Positions 21,834 through 32,377 of a stretch of 37,282 bases of DNA are shown one piece after another; position 1 is the stretch's first letter, and each line of letters opens with the position of its first letter. The stretch is from the NCBI GenBank assembly GCA_018398765.1, contig JAHBMJ010000492.1, positions 9,458 through 46,739 on the forward strand. The letters run 5' to 3'. Source of the stretch: Chromera velia (Eukaryota; Sar; Chromeraceae). The notes under the pieces were generated by a model that worked only from the letters and a program-made list of their open reading frames with translations, made no database searches and was not told the DNA's origin. Position numbers and translations under genes: made by a program.

Positions 21834-23924
21834 TCACCCTTTCGGAAGACTGAACACCTATCGACCATGGCTGTGTTGCACCTCCGTCTGTAGCGGGGGT
21901 TGGGGAGTGAAAATCTCCCTCCCTTTGCCGAATCTGTCCATCACCCTAAATTCCACCCCACCTTTCCTCCAATAATCCCCTACTGCCCTTGGCACTACCA
22001 AAATATGCGGTCGACATACCGCTGCCAGCTCTGCAGCTTTTACAACAGATTTATACTTGTCCCCCGCTGGCGCATACACTACCACGTCAGATCTCTCCCC
22101 TGCCTGCCCGACCGTTGTCGCCCTCTTCAAGGCTCCGCTTGCCTGCCTATTCAGATGGGCTAACACCCCGTCCTTCAGCACTTCCTGCCGATGGGCCTCT
22201 CCCCCCATCCTGGACAACTGGTCTGCGACACTATTCTTTCTCCCTGGAATATGCACTGTAACTACCTCGACACCTGCCTTTCTCTCTACTGCTTACACCT
22301 CTTCTACCACTTCACCCAATGCTGCGGCCGTGCTGTGACGATTGTTGATAATCCTCACTGTGACTAAATTGTCTGACCGGATCATAACTCTTCCTGAGTG
22401 GCGGCCTGCGCCCTGCTCAATAAATTTCTTCAGACACAACGCCGCTGTCTTTGCCTCTCGCTAGTTCGAGGAACATACCGCTTGTGCCCCTGACCATAAC
22501 CACCATACTGGGCTCTCCCCCCAAAACCCCCCTGCTCCCGTACCTGCCGCATCCCCTGTGATCACTGCAACATCCCTTAGGATATCTTCCCATGATGCTA
22601 GCCAATCTGCATCCCACACGTCTAACTCTCCTGTTGGTGTCACATAAAGTTTCCTAATCGGTCTTTTATTCAATGTCTCTTCCCACGACTGCAAAGAGCG
22701 TAGCATTTCCTTTGACAGCGCTAGCCCCCCCTTCTTCCATTTCCTCTGCGCCATCCTCGAATTTGGCCGCGTACTTGGAGCAAGGACTCTCCAAAATGGG
22801 GCCAACTTCTGCCTACCCTGGTATACCACGAGCCTCAGGTGACTGAGCAAGCCTACTAACTGCAACTCCTGCGTAATTGTTGCCTCACCTGCCTCTGCTG
22901 CCTTTCTCAGCCCCTCTATTCTGTTCAATGCCTTAACTACCTTCTTTTATGGGATATACAGCCCCAGACTCTTCGTGTTTATGCTAATTCCTGTGAACTC
23001 TAACGACTGAGTCGGATCCACCGTTTTTGATTCCTTCATCTTCCATCCTATATCACTGAGTATCTGCAACGCAAGTTTCAACGCCTCCCATACTTCACCC
23101 TCCGTTGCCGCTGTAATTAAGAAGTTGTCAATATAATTCAGCGATTTAATCCTCGCTGTGTGCAACCCTTTCCTTCGAAACACTTCTTGAATGTGCTCCG
23201 TCGTTCCTTGAAATACAAATGGCGCGACTTTCAGTCCAAAAGGCATCACTCTATACCTATAAAACGCTTTTGTACTTGGGTTAAAGAACCCTAACAAATC
23301 GACATGGTCTGGGTGAATATGGATGTGAAAGTACCCGTCCTTCAAATCAAGTTTTGCCATATACTCGCCTGGCTTCATAAGCCACATCGCATGCCGAAGC
23401 GTTGGCAGTCCCATGACTGTGTCTTTCGTTGCCTCGTTCACTCCTGACACTGTCATATCAATGATTATGCGCGGTTCTCCCGTTTCTGGTTTTGGAACAG
23501 CACCCAGAGGTAACACAATGTATGGTTCTTTTTTAACTCTTTTAATGAACCCCTCTGTTTCTAATCTGTCAAACTCCCTTCCTACTTTCTCTTCCCATTC
23601 GACAAGGGACGAATAATTTTCCATCTGAAATCTCGGCGGCCAATACTTCAGTGGCAGTTTTATACCTTCTTCTAACTGGCACACCAGCCTTTCATCTACC
23701 CCAAACTCTCTCATTTTCTGAAAGTTCACTTACAAACCTTCTGTCTAACGATCTGGTGTCTCCCACCCCGCGGGCAGCTCCGCTCCCATGTCTGGTAACG
23801 TCCACTCCTCCAGTGGTAACGGCCATCTCGACTTCAGCGGTGGAAGAGGTTTCTTGCCTGCACACATCCCATCAAATGTAACTAATTAGCATCCATTATT
23901 AATATTAATTTCTTGCTTTTCCAT
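21834..23924 (-). CDS. Reverse transcriptase-RNase H of the retroelement, interrupted by in-frame TAR codons
   Basis: It copies the element RNA into DNA. The frame runs from ATG at 23924 to TGA at 21834-21836, with TAA or TAG at 23886, 23745, 23730, 22947, 22461, 22293 and 21858. Reverse-transcriptase motifs are in order: LPLGAVPKPETGEPR, AKLDLKDGYFHI (catalytic Asp), VMPFGLKVAPFVFQ, and YIDN where YxDD is expected. RNase H follows: VITGDAAGTGAG (Asp), SSN-stop-REAKTAA (Glu), IRSDNL (Asp) and HIPGRKNSVADQLSR (last Asp). All four RNase H acidic residues are present. TAG at 22461 occupies a position often filled by Trp or another residue in relatives. A different-frame open stretch at 23882-24166 is basic and unassigned; 24167-24722 holds nothing else recognisable. 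Confidence 0.88.
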
Positions 23925-24722
23925 ACTCTCCCTACCATCTCACTAGAACGCACTAGTGAATTTATCCCTCTTTTGTACGATAATAATTTCACTAACTTAC
24001 TTCTCACTCCTATAATTTTACTTAACAATTTTCCATAGCCACAGCCTTTTATTCCTGAACACTGATTAACCAACGATGGTCTCTGCGTAGTCTCACTTGC
24101 AACTTTCCGCAGTCTTTTCACCGAATCGGATATCAAACTTTGATAGCTACGCGTTCTATATTGCATCCGCCCCCTTCTTTCTCAGCATAGACTCCATTAT
24201 GCTATGAAACCATGCAGCCCTGTCTCGACCCTATTCATGCCTCTGCATTGCGTGCTTTGCAGGTGCATCTCCCACGCCTCTGCCCTGTTTGTGTCTGCAT
24301 GCAGACTCTCTCTCCACCACTGTCACTCCATATATGCACGCCCCTTTTGCAACTGTATCTCCGTTGGTAACTAGTGCCCCTCAGCACACTGCTTCTAAAC
24401 CTCCCCTTTCCTCTGTCTGCTCAGCTCTGCACCATAATCAGGCCCCCCTTGGCCTAGGGACCCTCGTTGGCAGGCGATCACGACAGGGAATAGTAAGGCT
24501 TCTCCCTCTCCACACTGCCTGCACTAACTCCACCGACACACAGAAAACGAGCAAAATCGAGTCCCCTGCCAATACGGGTTAGAATTTCTTTCTGCATCAA
24601 CAGGGGCAAGTGCACGCCCCTACCCCTCTCAACGCCTTTGCTCCGTTACCCCCGCCGGAGGGACTGCTCAGCTCACTCCCCTGCAACAACCTTTCTAACT
24701 CCGCTGCCCTCAGTCTCCCTTC

Positions 24723-26297
24723 TTACTTGGTGGCCCTATATAGTTCATCAATCATTTTCCATCCTGCACAGTCTGGCAGCCCCTGGTTTGGGCACTCCGA
24801 CAAGGAGTGCTTCATCGAGGCTACGTTCTGGGGGGTCGCTCCGTGCACTCGAACCTCATACCTGTTTTTTGCTGCACAAATTCTGCATACACCCGAGGCG
24901 GCGGTTGCCCCTCCCCCGGCGTTTCCATGCCGCTGCTGCTGTTGTTGCTGCTGCGTGTGCTTTGCCTTTACAAAGGTCCTCTGCTGCTCAGCAGTCACGG
25001 GGTGCCCTATCCTCTGGATCTTCTCTTCCAGAGTCAAGACTCTGCACTCAGTCAGATGAGCTCTCTCCCTCAGTTGCGACAACCTTCTGAAGGTCAGCGC
25101 TAGCAGAGGGAAAATGAGATCAGTCGAGTGGGGAGGGATCGGGGCCCCATCTTTCTTCGCATCAAGCACGTAGCCCACCGCCTCTAGCGAGGCCTGTTGG
25201 AGGTCGGAGAAATCAGTGCAGCCATCAAAGAACCGGATCAGCACTGCTGCTGCTTCTGCAACTTTTCTGGCTCTCTCTGCCTCTCTCCTTTCTGTCCTGT
25301 CTGTGATGCTATCCCTCTCTCTGGTTAGCTGAGCAGCCCACTCCTTCAAAACTTTCTTGACCAACTCTGACGGCCACCTCCTCCTGAGCTTGTACTAGCT
25401 TGTACTCACCATCAGGGTTGGAGCCCCTAGCCAACGCCCCTGCCGTGGCGTTGTCTTTCGGGATTAGGCACGTCCCGTCTCTCCCCACCTTTGCAGGAGG
25501 CAGAAAGCAATTCACATCCCACTCTGGGACTTGCGCCACCGCTACCCCTTCCATCCCCTTCTTCTTGTACCGCTGACCTGCCAGAATCTGCGCGGCTGCA
25601 AGTGCCACAGCGATGGCCTCTTCTTGTACGTCGACCATATCGGCCTCGTTGTCTCTTTCATCGCCCGAGTCGATGGTGATGGCTCTAACACGTTTGGGGG
25701 CCCTTACCGCTGCTGCGCCCCCCCCCGTGGCATCTCCTTCCGAGTCCTCGAGCCTCTCTGCTCGGAGTGTCTCGATCTTTGCCTCCAATTCCGCTCGCTC
25801 CCTCTTCTTACTCTTACAACGGAGGCGCTCTCTTTCGTTCTTTTCCTTCCTCCTCTCTTCCTCCTTCTTGTCACCCCACCTCTCTGCCATCTTCTTCCTC
25901 GTCTCTTCATCGAGGAGCTCCATAGCTGCAGACAGATAAGGGGGGCATTCATAATTCGATTTACACCGCACCACTGGCGTCTTGCTACTGCTTACTGACA
26001 TACCCTTTGTGGCCTCTCTGGCAACCGCTGTAAGCTGACAACAGCCTTTCGCGTCTGCCTCACCTCGCTAAGGTCTTTCTTCCTCCCTTCTTTCCCTCTA
26101 CTGTTCCGCCTCACTCACTCACCATGAGCGACGGCCAACAGCAGGGCAGCTACATCCTTGACCTTCTGTTTGTCCTCGGCCAACATGCCCGCCGCCCCCT
26201 TAGTCTCGGCCCTTTTGACCACTGGCTGAGCGACTTCACCATCGCCGGCCACACCTGTGGCGCCTGCCTGCCCGTTGTTCTCCTTCGGAGCTTCCAT
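24723..26297 (-). CDS. Gag-like protein of the retroelement, frameshifted, with a probable intron
   Basis: Three open segments appear to form one protein. The first starts at ATG 26297 and runs into a GTGAGT donor; splicing out 26028-26122 (95 bp) joins it in frame to the second (to 25309). The second is rich in Lys/Arg/Glu with a coiled-coil pattern (about 25760-25900). A perfect 10-bp tandem duplication (AGCTTGTACT, 25387-25406) breaks the frame there. The third segment (25364-24723) continues with helical sequence, a Gln run and a Cys/His cluster, CRICAAKNRYEV then H and C, that may be a zinc knuckle. Position upstream of RT and this make-up fit Gag. The last TAA (24723-24725) is followed by about 40 further open codons to a TGA. 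Confidence 0.68.
25387..25406. repeat. 10-bp tandem duplication causing the gag frameshift
   Basis: AGCTTGTACT occurs twice in a row. Counting one copy only, the upstream and downstream gag frames become continuous. Confidence 0.85.
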
Positions 26298-26626
26298 GAC
26301 TTCTCGTTACATCTTCGTGTCGCGCTTCCTCAGAAAAAGACGTTGCGTTCAACTTAAAGGCATCACACACTATGAACACACTGAGTTCAGGCAGCTCACT
26401 GCTTGAGTTACCTCTACCATCGCGCAAAACGCGCCGACGGTTATGTGTCTCGCTCTCAGCCCCCGCGCACTGACCTTTGTCCGGATCCGTCACGCGCGCA
26501 CGTGGCTCGCTTATGCAAACTTGGCTGTGGGACCCTGCAAACCGCGTTAGTCCAGTCCCCGAAAACGAAAGCCCCCGCGTATATCGCTTCCACTAGCCTG
26601 CACATTTCCGGTTTTTCAGAGAAAAT

Positions 26627-27671
26627 CTAGGGTATGACACTTAAAAAAAAAAAAATATAATTTAATTATAAACCCTAGGGGTATGTGTCACTCTGATTAG
26701 CTATAACTCTAAAAAGTAGTTTTTTAAGGTTTTTAGGATGAACTGACCTTATTTCTACGATAACACAACTTTTCAAATTAAATCTCATGACCTTTTATAT
26801 ATAGGAAAGTCAATTCGCCCTCTGAGGTTCGTAAACGTTCATGACGTCGGTTTGCAAACCTAATCCCCCAACCTGACCAAACCAGTCTAAACCTGGTTCC
26901 AAATAGCTTTTGCATGAACACAGAGAAGATGCAAAGCAAACATAACCTGGCATTTTACCAGGAAACATCAGACAAACCGATCATTCAATGGATGTAGGAT
27001 AAACTTAAGAACACAAAAGCTGCCTTCATTCTTTCACACTTCAACAGACTCCTCCAGAGGTACAATTTCCTTTTCAAACGCCTGGTTATGCCCGGTTAAC
27101 TTACTCCAATTCTTTATTTTCAATTTATAAGCCGCCCTAGTAAGCCGCCATTAATGTTTAGTACAGTGTGAATCAAAAAAAATACTGCGCTGATTGGCAC
27201 ATCGTCTAAGCGTGGAGTATGAGAACGTCGCATCAGCATTAGTAAGCATTAGCATAAACATAGTGTAGCTCACCTCCCTCTGTTCATCAGCATCTTCATA
27301 CGACACAAGAGGAGCATGAAACTTCGCATTTCCATCAATGTAGCCGATCTGAGAAAGACCGATGCTCTTGCTTTTCTTGGTAACAGGGTGAACGTCTTCA
27401 GGACACGTTTGAAAAGGTTTGGAAGGTTTAAGTCTGGTGTAACCATGGTTTCTAAACCAATTCTAAACCTGACGTACCGAATGGGTTTTTAACTCATCTA
27501 AACCTACCCTAACCTACCCTAACCTTAGCCACTCAACCTTATTTTAGCGTTTTTAAAGCTTTTTTAGTAAATTAAGCTCCAAAAATATCTTTTAAAACAT
27601 CAAAAATTTAAGTTTTTATTGAAAAACCTAACTTTAAACCTAGGGTACCCTCACAGAGTGTCAGACCCTAG
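26627..27671. mobile_element. Non-autonomous hAT-like DNA transposon inserted in repeat A1
   Basis: 1,045 bp flanked by a perfect 8-bp target duplication, GAGAAAAT (26619-26626 and 27672-27679). Because A2 is the uninterrupted sequence, the empty site is visible in the same window. Terminal inverted repeats start CTAGGGTATGACACT on the left and CTAGGGTCTGACACT on the right (14 of 15 identical). The 8-bp duplication is characteristic of hAT transposases. The interior is AT-rich, has telomere-like CCTAACC runs near 27500, and has no transposase frame. Confidence 0.88.
27274..27432 (-). other. Exon-like open segment carried inside the hAT-like element
   Basis: On the minus strand this less AT-rich segment is open and reads like protein (it includes SIGLSQIGYIDGNAKF and SYEDADEQRE). 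It ends precisely at a consensus donor, GTGAGC. It could be a captured host exon or a remnant of a transposase exon. No acceptor or continuation was found, so it is not called a gene. Confidence 0.4.
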
Positions 27672-28197
27672 GAGAAAATAAAAAAGGGTTTTTCGTCGTG
27701 CACTTTCTTGCCGTCTCGTATGACCGTCTCCTGCTTTACTGTCTGCTCTTTCTCCTCTCAGACGCCTTCCTTACTCGCAAATGAACGTTAAGCCGTCTCC
27801 CGTCTCGGGTTTTTTCATTCGTGCCCGACGCTTCTCGTTTCAGCCTTCGTACATGACGCAAGGCCTCGCCAAACGTTCCGCGTCTCCCAGGCACTGCCCC
27901 GCGTGCGGTACGTGCGCGCGTGCGCCGTTGGTTCCAGCTGAACCTGCGTTCTCGCTCCGATGAACGATTCTGTCTGGGCTTTGCGCGAACTCCCATTTCG
28001 TTCGAAGATGTTATGCATGTACAAGGACTCCGCCTGGCTCTAGCTGTAGTGGTGTCAAGAAGTCGTGGTGATAGTGCGGCAGTGCTTACAGCACCAGGCT
28101 CTATAAATGGATTTGAAGGGATGTTGCAAAGTATTGAGAGTTCGTAGGGAGAACAGGCACTATTTCTGTGACTTACCAGTGTGCTGCGCTATTTGGC

Positions 28198-29826
28198 ATG
28201 ATCCGGCGGGTTCTGGCCCGTGTCTCTTCTTCCGGCTGTTCCCACGCACATTCTGTATTGCCCCCGAATGTGCACTTACCGTAAGTCAGCGTTGGAAACA
28301 TTCGTTTCGTCCAGCCGGTGTTGCTCAGTCTGTCTCCTTCTGATAGCCGTCTTTCTGGACGCATGCCCGTCTATTTGTCAAAGACCGATGCCAGAGCCGT
28401 CCTGCCACTTTTATTTCTCTGCGGGGTAAATATCGGCCTCACAGGCTTCCTTTTTTTGTTGTAGCTCTGATCCTTTGAGTTCTGTCCATAACTCTGTCTA
28501 TTAGCGCGTCTGGGAATTAAGAATCCGTTTGACTTTTACCTCTCGTCTACTTTTCATTGTCTCTTTCTCTCCGTCTGTCCCTGCAGACGCCGAGTCTTTT
28601 TTTCGACCAATTCGATTCAATTAGATCCTGTCAGTCACCTTGATGCACTTCCTCTCTTGGTTCAACATTCAGACAGTCAGACAGTCACCAAGTCAGCATG
28701 TCAGCTCGGTGTCAACAGGAGAACTAGACACACCCCGAGACGAAGAGGCTGTCTGTCCCTATTCCTTTCATGTCCATATGGACATCTCGCGTCCGTGTAC
28801 GGCACAGCTTGACTGGGGGTCGAATGCGCTCACATTGTTCTGTCGACTGCTGGCTTGAAGGGAGCCTGTGGAGACAAGGTGACATCGATATGCAACTTGT
28901 GTGCAGTGCGTGGCGGCTGGACGAAAAGAAGCGCGCGACGTCCTGAGACGTCACGACGACCCGGACCGGTCGTTGGAGGAGGTCCTCGGTCACCTGGAGG
29001 TAATTGACAGAGAGGGAGACGGAGAGGGGGGGGGGGCAGAAGGCGCAGAGAGGCTGTCACCTGAATTCAGGCCTGCGGATTTTCCGCTGCTGTGCAGACT
29101 CAAGAGACCCGGGCCCCCCGTTGATCCGGGGCCCTCCAAATGGTCTAACCATGGGCAGTTGGTAATCCAGTCAGACCCCGTGTGGTCTCAAGACGGGCAC
29201 GGGGGTGTCAGGATGCTCATGGAGGGAGGGGGGGATTCAGAAGCATCGAGACTCTTCCGCGTTGCTGCAGTCAAACTGTTTGAGTCAGTCAGTCAGTCAG
29301 TCAGTCAGTCACTCACTCAGTCAGTCGGTCAGTCCGGGGGAGAGTCAGGTGGTCGTGCAACCATTCATTCAAGCAAGAGTCCAAAGAAAGAACTCAATGA
29401 ATGTACCGGACCGAGGTGTCCCTCCTGCATTCGTCCACTGACTCTTGCTCGATACTCGGCCTCCATTCTTCAAAACAGGTGCGAGTAGAACGAGCTCGGT
29501 GTCCGTTTTTGTTGTCCCGTCGCACCCACGTCACAGCCATTCATTTTGTAGGCGACAGAGACGAAATCCCTCTTTGACTCCTCCCTCCCCTCCACCACAC
29601 CGTCCAATGCCTGCCTGCCACTCCCCCCCTCGATCGATCGATCGATCGGATGAAAATGGCCATAAATAAATACGTGCAGAAGGGGGAGGCTGGGAGAAGC
29701 ATTCGAACACGCAGTGAGGGCGTACAGGTCAGCCTTCCATCTGTCTATCTACTCAGCCTTCCTTCCGTCACACCGCCATTTCCCTTTCGATCTTCTCTCT
29801 CTCTCTCTCTCTTTTCTCTCTCTCTC

Positions 29827-29861
<35 letters not shown>

Positions 29862-30703
29862 CCCTCCCTCTCTCTGCATCTGACGGAACAGACACAAGTG
29901 AGACCAGAAAAAGATGCAGCAGGACAGAGGAAAGGGTGGAAGGAAGAAAGAGTCACGGGAACGAAGAAGACAGAAATGTTGGTGAGCCAAGAAACGAATC
30001 CAGAGGAATGGAAGTGTACGCGAGTTTTTCTAGATTCTGCCCAAGGAGAGAGTGAGTGTGCAAATCCGTTCGAAAATGGGTGAGTGCATGAGGGACAGAG
30101 CAGCGAACGACCACCTGAATGAATGAATGAATGAGTGAATGAGCAAATGCAGACTCGAGCTGGAAACTTCAATGGAGCGCTTTGGCCCCGACTGTGGAGG
30201 TCCCAGCGGATCTGGTTGTGGCCCTGCTCCTCTTTCCAGGGGTCTGCTGGAGAGCCTCATAGTCCTCGCAGGTCCGTCCGTCAGTCTGTCCGGAGGGTGA
30301 AGGAGACAGAACTTCTCAAGAGCAAAGATGGCGGTTTGAGTTCGGCAAGACAGCAGGTCCGCGTGTCTGATTGTGTCAGGAGATGCGGACTTCATGCCTC
30401 CTTCTGGGTTGCCGCGTGCGGGTGTGAATATGAATTGACACTTTTTCTCTTCAGAGGAGCCCCAGGTTTCTCTCGTTCTACTTTGTCCCCCCGTATCCTT
30501 CTTTCCTCGTGTGTGTATGTGTATGTGTGCGTCTGTGTGTGAGAGAGAGAATTTGGAGGGCGTGCGTCTGAGTGTGCCACATGCAGGACCTCTTCACCCC
30601 GCCTCTCAAGAAGCGAGGGCCCGACTGGAATTCCTGGTTCGTCTTATCTCTCCCTCTACCCCTTCTTTCTTTCTTTCTTTCTTTTCTTTTCTTTTCTTTT
30701 CTC

Positions 30704-30734
<31 letters not shown>

Positions 30735-32377
30735 TCGTTCTTTCGTTCTTTCTTTTTTTCTTTCTTTCTTTTCTTTTCTTTTCTTTTTTCTTTCTTTTTT
30801 TCCCTTTATTTCTCGCTCCATCCCTCTGCTACCTCTCTTTCTTTCGCTCTGTTTCTTTCCTAGTCCGTTCTTTTCTTTCCCTCTTTTCTGTCTCTGTTTT
30901 AGAAGTTGCTGGGAGATTGAAGCGAGTTGCTGGGAGGTTCAAGGAAGTTGCTGGGAGGTTCAAGCAAGTTTTCTGTTTCCTTTTTTTCGTCTCCTATGTC
31001 TGTCTGTCTGTCTGTCTGTCTGTCTGCCTCTCTCTCTCTCTTTTTCTTTTTTGCTTTGTTTCTTTGTTTGTTTGTTCTGTTTCCCTATTGTTATCCTTCT
31101 GGCTTTCTTTCTTCTACCCTTTCTTGCTTGCGCGCTTGATCGCTTTGTTGCTCGGGTGCTCTCTCGGTCTTACTCCTGGCTTGTGCACATGGGTCTCTCT
31201 CGCTTTGTCAGTTTATGTGCGAACATTTTGTTGTAAACTTGTATGGCTCTCTGCCATACTTTGTTTTGCCCCAGCATTTCTCCCCCCCAACCGCTCTCAT
31301 TCTTTGCTCCATCCTTGTTTCTTTGCTGTTCCACCCCTCCAGTTCTCCACAGATAAGTGGCGGAAAGTGTTCGTGTTCAAAAAGAGTATCGGCACCTTCG
31401 GAGGAAAACCACGGACGGTCAGCCACGCCACCCGATTCTTTCGGAGCTCGGCTGAGCTCATCAGCGAGACAGGCAGACAGGCAGGAATAAGGAAGAATGC
31501 TGCAGAATAACTATCCCTCCTGGTCTTCTGTCATGCTGCGTAATTTCACACCTCATGCATTCATTCATCAAGCAGACTGATTTCAAACACTTCTGTGGCC
31601 CGCATTCTTTCTCTTTTCTCCTTGGCTTATCTGTCTTTTGTCAGTCAAGTTTGTGTCATGCCGTTCGTTCTTCGGGAATCTGGAGAACTCTGACCAGATG
31701 GCTAGGAGAGAAAAATGTCCTTCTTCGTGGTCCCAGGCTTGTTTTCAAATCGAATGGGCTTCTTGATCGCATTGAATCTTCCCCCAAAATGATCGGAGTT
31801 TCCGTTTGGCTTCAAACTTTTGCTGGTTCTCCATGTGCACGTATGCGTATGTGTATGTGCATGCGGGTGCAGAAGAAAGGGCACCCCTACGTGTGGAAGT
31901 GGAAAGGCCCCGAGTGGAAACCTCCATGGGCCAACAAGTATACAAAGTGGAACGGGTAGGCAAGAAGAGAGGTTTAGGGGGATACATATCAGAGGGTACA
32001 CGGGGACTACTGTGCATGGTTCTTTTTACGTTTGTTCGTTGTTTTGTTTGAAAGGATGCATCCTTCTCTGCATGTGTGATTCATATCGGATTTCCGCAGG
32101 CTGGTTCAGACTTACAATGTGCTCCCCCTGCCCCTCCCCCTTCCTCATTCTAAATACATACAAAACTCTTCGTATTGCCCAACAGACTGAAAATTGCGAA
32201 TGGCAATTTAGGCAACAGATGAAAAGGGGAAAGACAAGAGACTCATCATGCATTGCTTTGCGCAGATGGCAACGAGCCGAATATGGTTGGGACAGGTCGT
32301 ACGATGCGACGAACCAGTTTGAGAGGGACGAGGAAGAAGAAGGGGAAATTCAACAGAGCCTTGGAAAAGAAAAGTGA
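28198..32377 (+). CDS. Unknown protein with mitochondrial-type N-terminus, at least 8 exons (middle unresolved)
   Basis: Start exon 28198-28280 encodes MIRRVLARVSSSGCSHAHSV, Arg-rich with no acidic residues, and ends at a consensus GTAAGT donor. Exon 2 (28587-28629) adds RRVFFSTNSIQLDP. Exon 3 starts at 28907 and probably runs to 29161, though a GTAATT donor at 29000 is an alternative. The 3' part is well supported by phase: 30153-30199, 30587-30640, 31343-31417, 31873-31955 and 32266-32377, ending in TGA. At least one exon between 29161 and 30153 is missing from my model because phases do not meet. The C-terminal half is basic and aromatic-rich (VFVFKKSIGTFGGKPRT, KKGHPYVWKWKGPEWKPPWA) and ends in an acidic tail. 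I do not recognise the family. A mitochondrial ribosomal or respiratory-complex accessory protein would fit the look, but this is speculation. Confidence 0.62.
29282..29336 (+). repeat. (TCAG)n microsatellite
   Basis: Tetranucleotide array just after the exon-3 open region of the gene at 28198-32377. It extends that frame artificially with Ser-Val-Ser-Gln repeats. Confidence 0.85.
29788..29876 (+). repeat. (CT)n microsatellite
   Basis: Pyrimidine dinucleotide tract in the unresolved middle of the gene at 28198-32377. A (GAAT)n run lies at 30116-30145. Confidence 0.9.
30662..30805 (+). repeat. (CTTT)n microsatellite
   Basis: Intronic pyrimidine tetranucleotide tract following the exon at 30587-30640. 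A three-copy near-repeat GTTGCTGGGAG lies at 30904-30958 and a (GTCT)n run at 31000-31027 in the same intron. Confidence 0.9.

Larger units (their letters stand above)
19316..27998 (-). mobile_element. Ngaro/PAT-like tyrosine-recombinase retrotransposon with split direct repeats
   Basis: Read on the minus strand, the order is A1 (27998-26550, interrupted), gag (26297-24723), RT/RNase H (23924-21834), tyrosine recombinase (21654-20413), B1 (20164-19997), A2 (19996-19600) and B2 (19483-19316). B1 abuts A2 with no gap. The B1/A2 junction therefore recreates the two outer ends of the element joined together, as expected for the split-direct-repeat replication scheme of DIRS-order elements. The gene order (RT/RH before recombinase) and the absence of a visible methyltransferase domain favour Ngaro over DIRS. 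There is no integrase and no target duplication. Both outer junctions and the internal one follow TTC, which may be the recombination core. Without the 1,045-bp insertion the element is about 7.6 kb. Confidence 0.88.
26550..27998 (-). repeat. Retroelement split repeat A1 (outer 5' end), interrupted
   Basis: Homology to A2 covers 26550-26626 and resumes at 27672, continuing to 27998. The break is exactly the hAT-like insertion 26627-27671 plus one copy of its 8-bp duplication. The outer end, CCCATTTC, marks the right edge of the retroelement. Confidence 0.92.

Noticed and set aside
19316-27998. Classical LTR (Ty3-type) retrotransposon
   Set aside because: There is a tyrosine recombinase instead of a DDE integrase, no visible protease, and the repeats are split direct repeats with an internal B1-A2 junction rather than simple terminal repeats.
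20413-27998. DNA methyltransferase domain as in DIRS elements
   Set aside because: No methyltransferase motif was recognised between gag and the recombinase in any frame.
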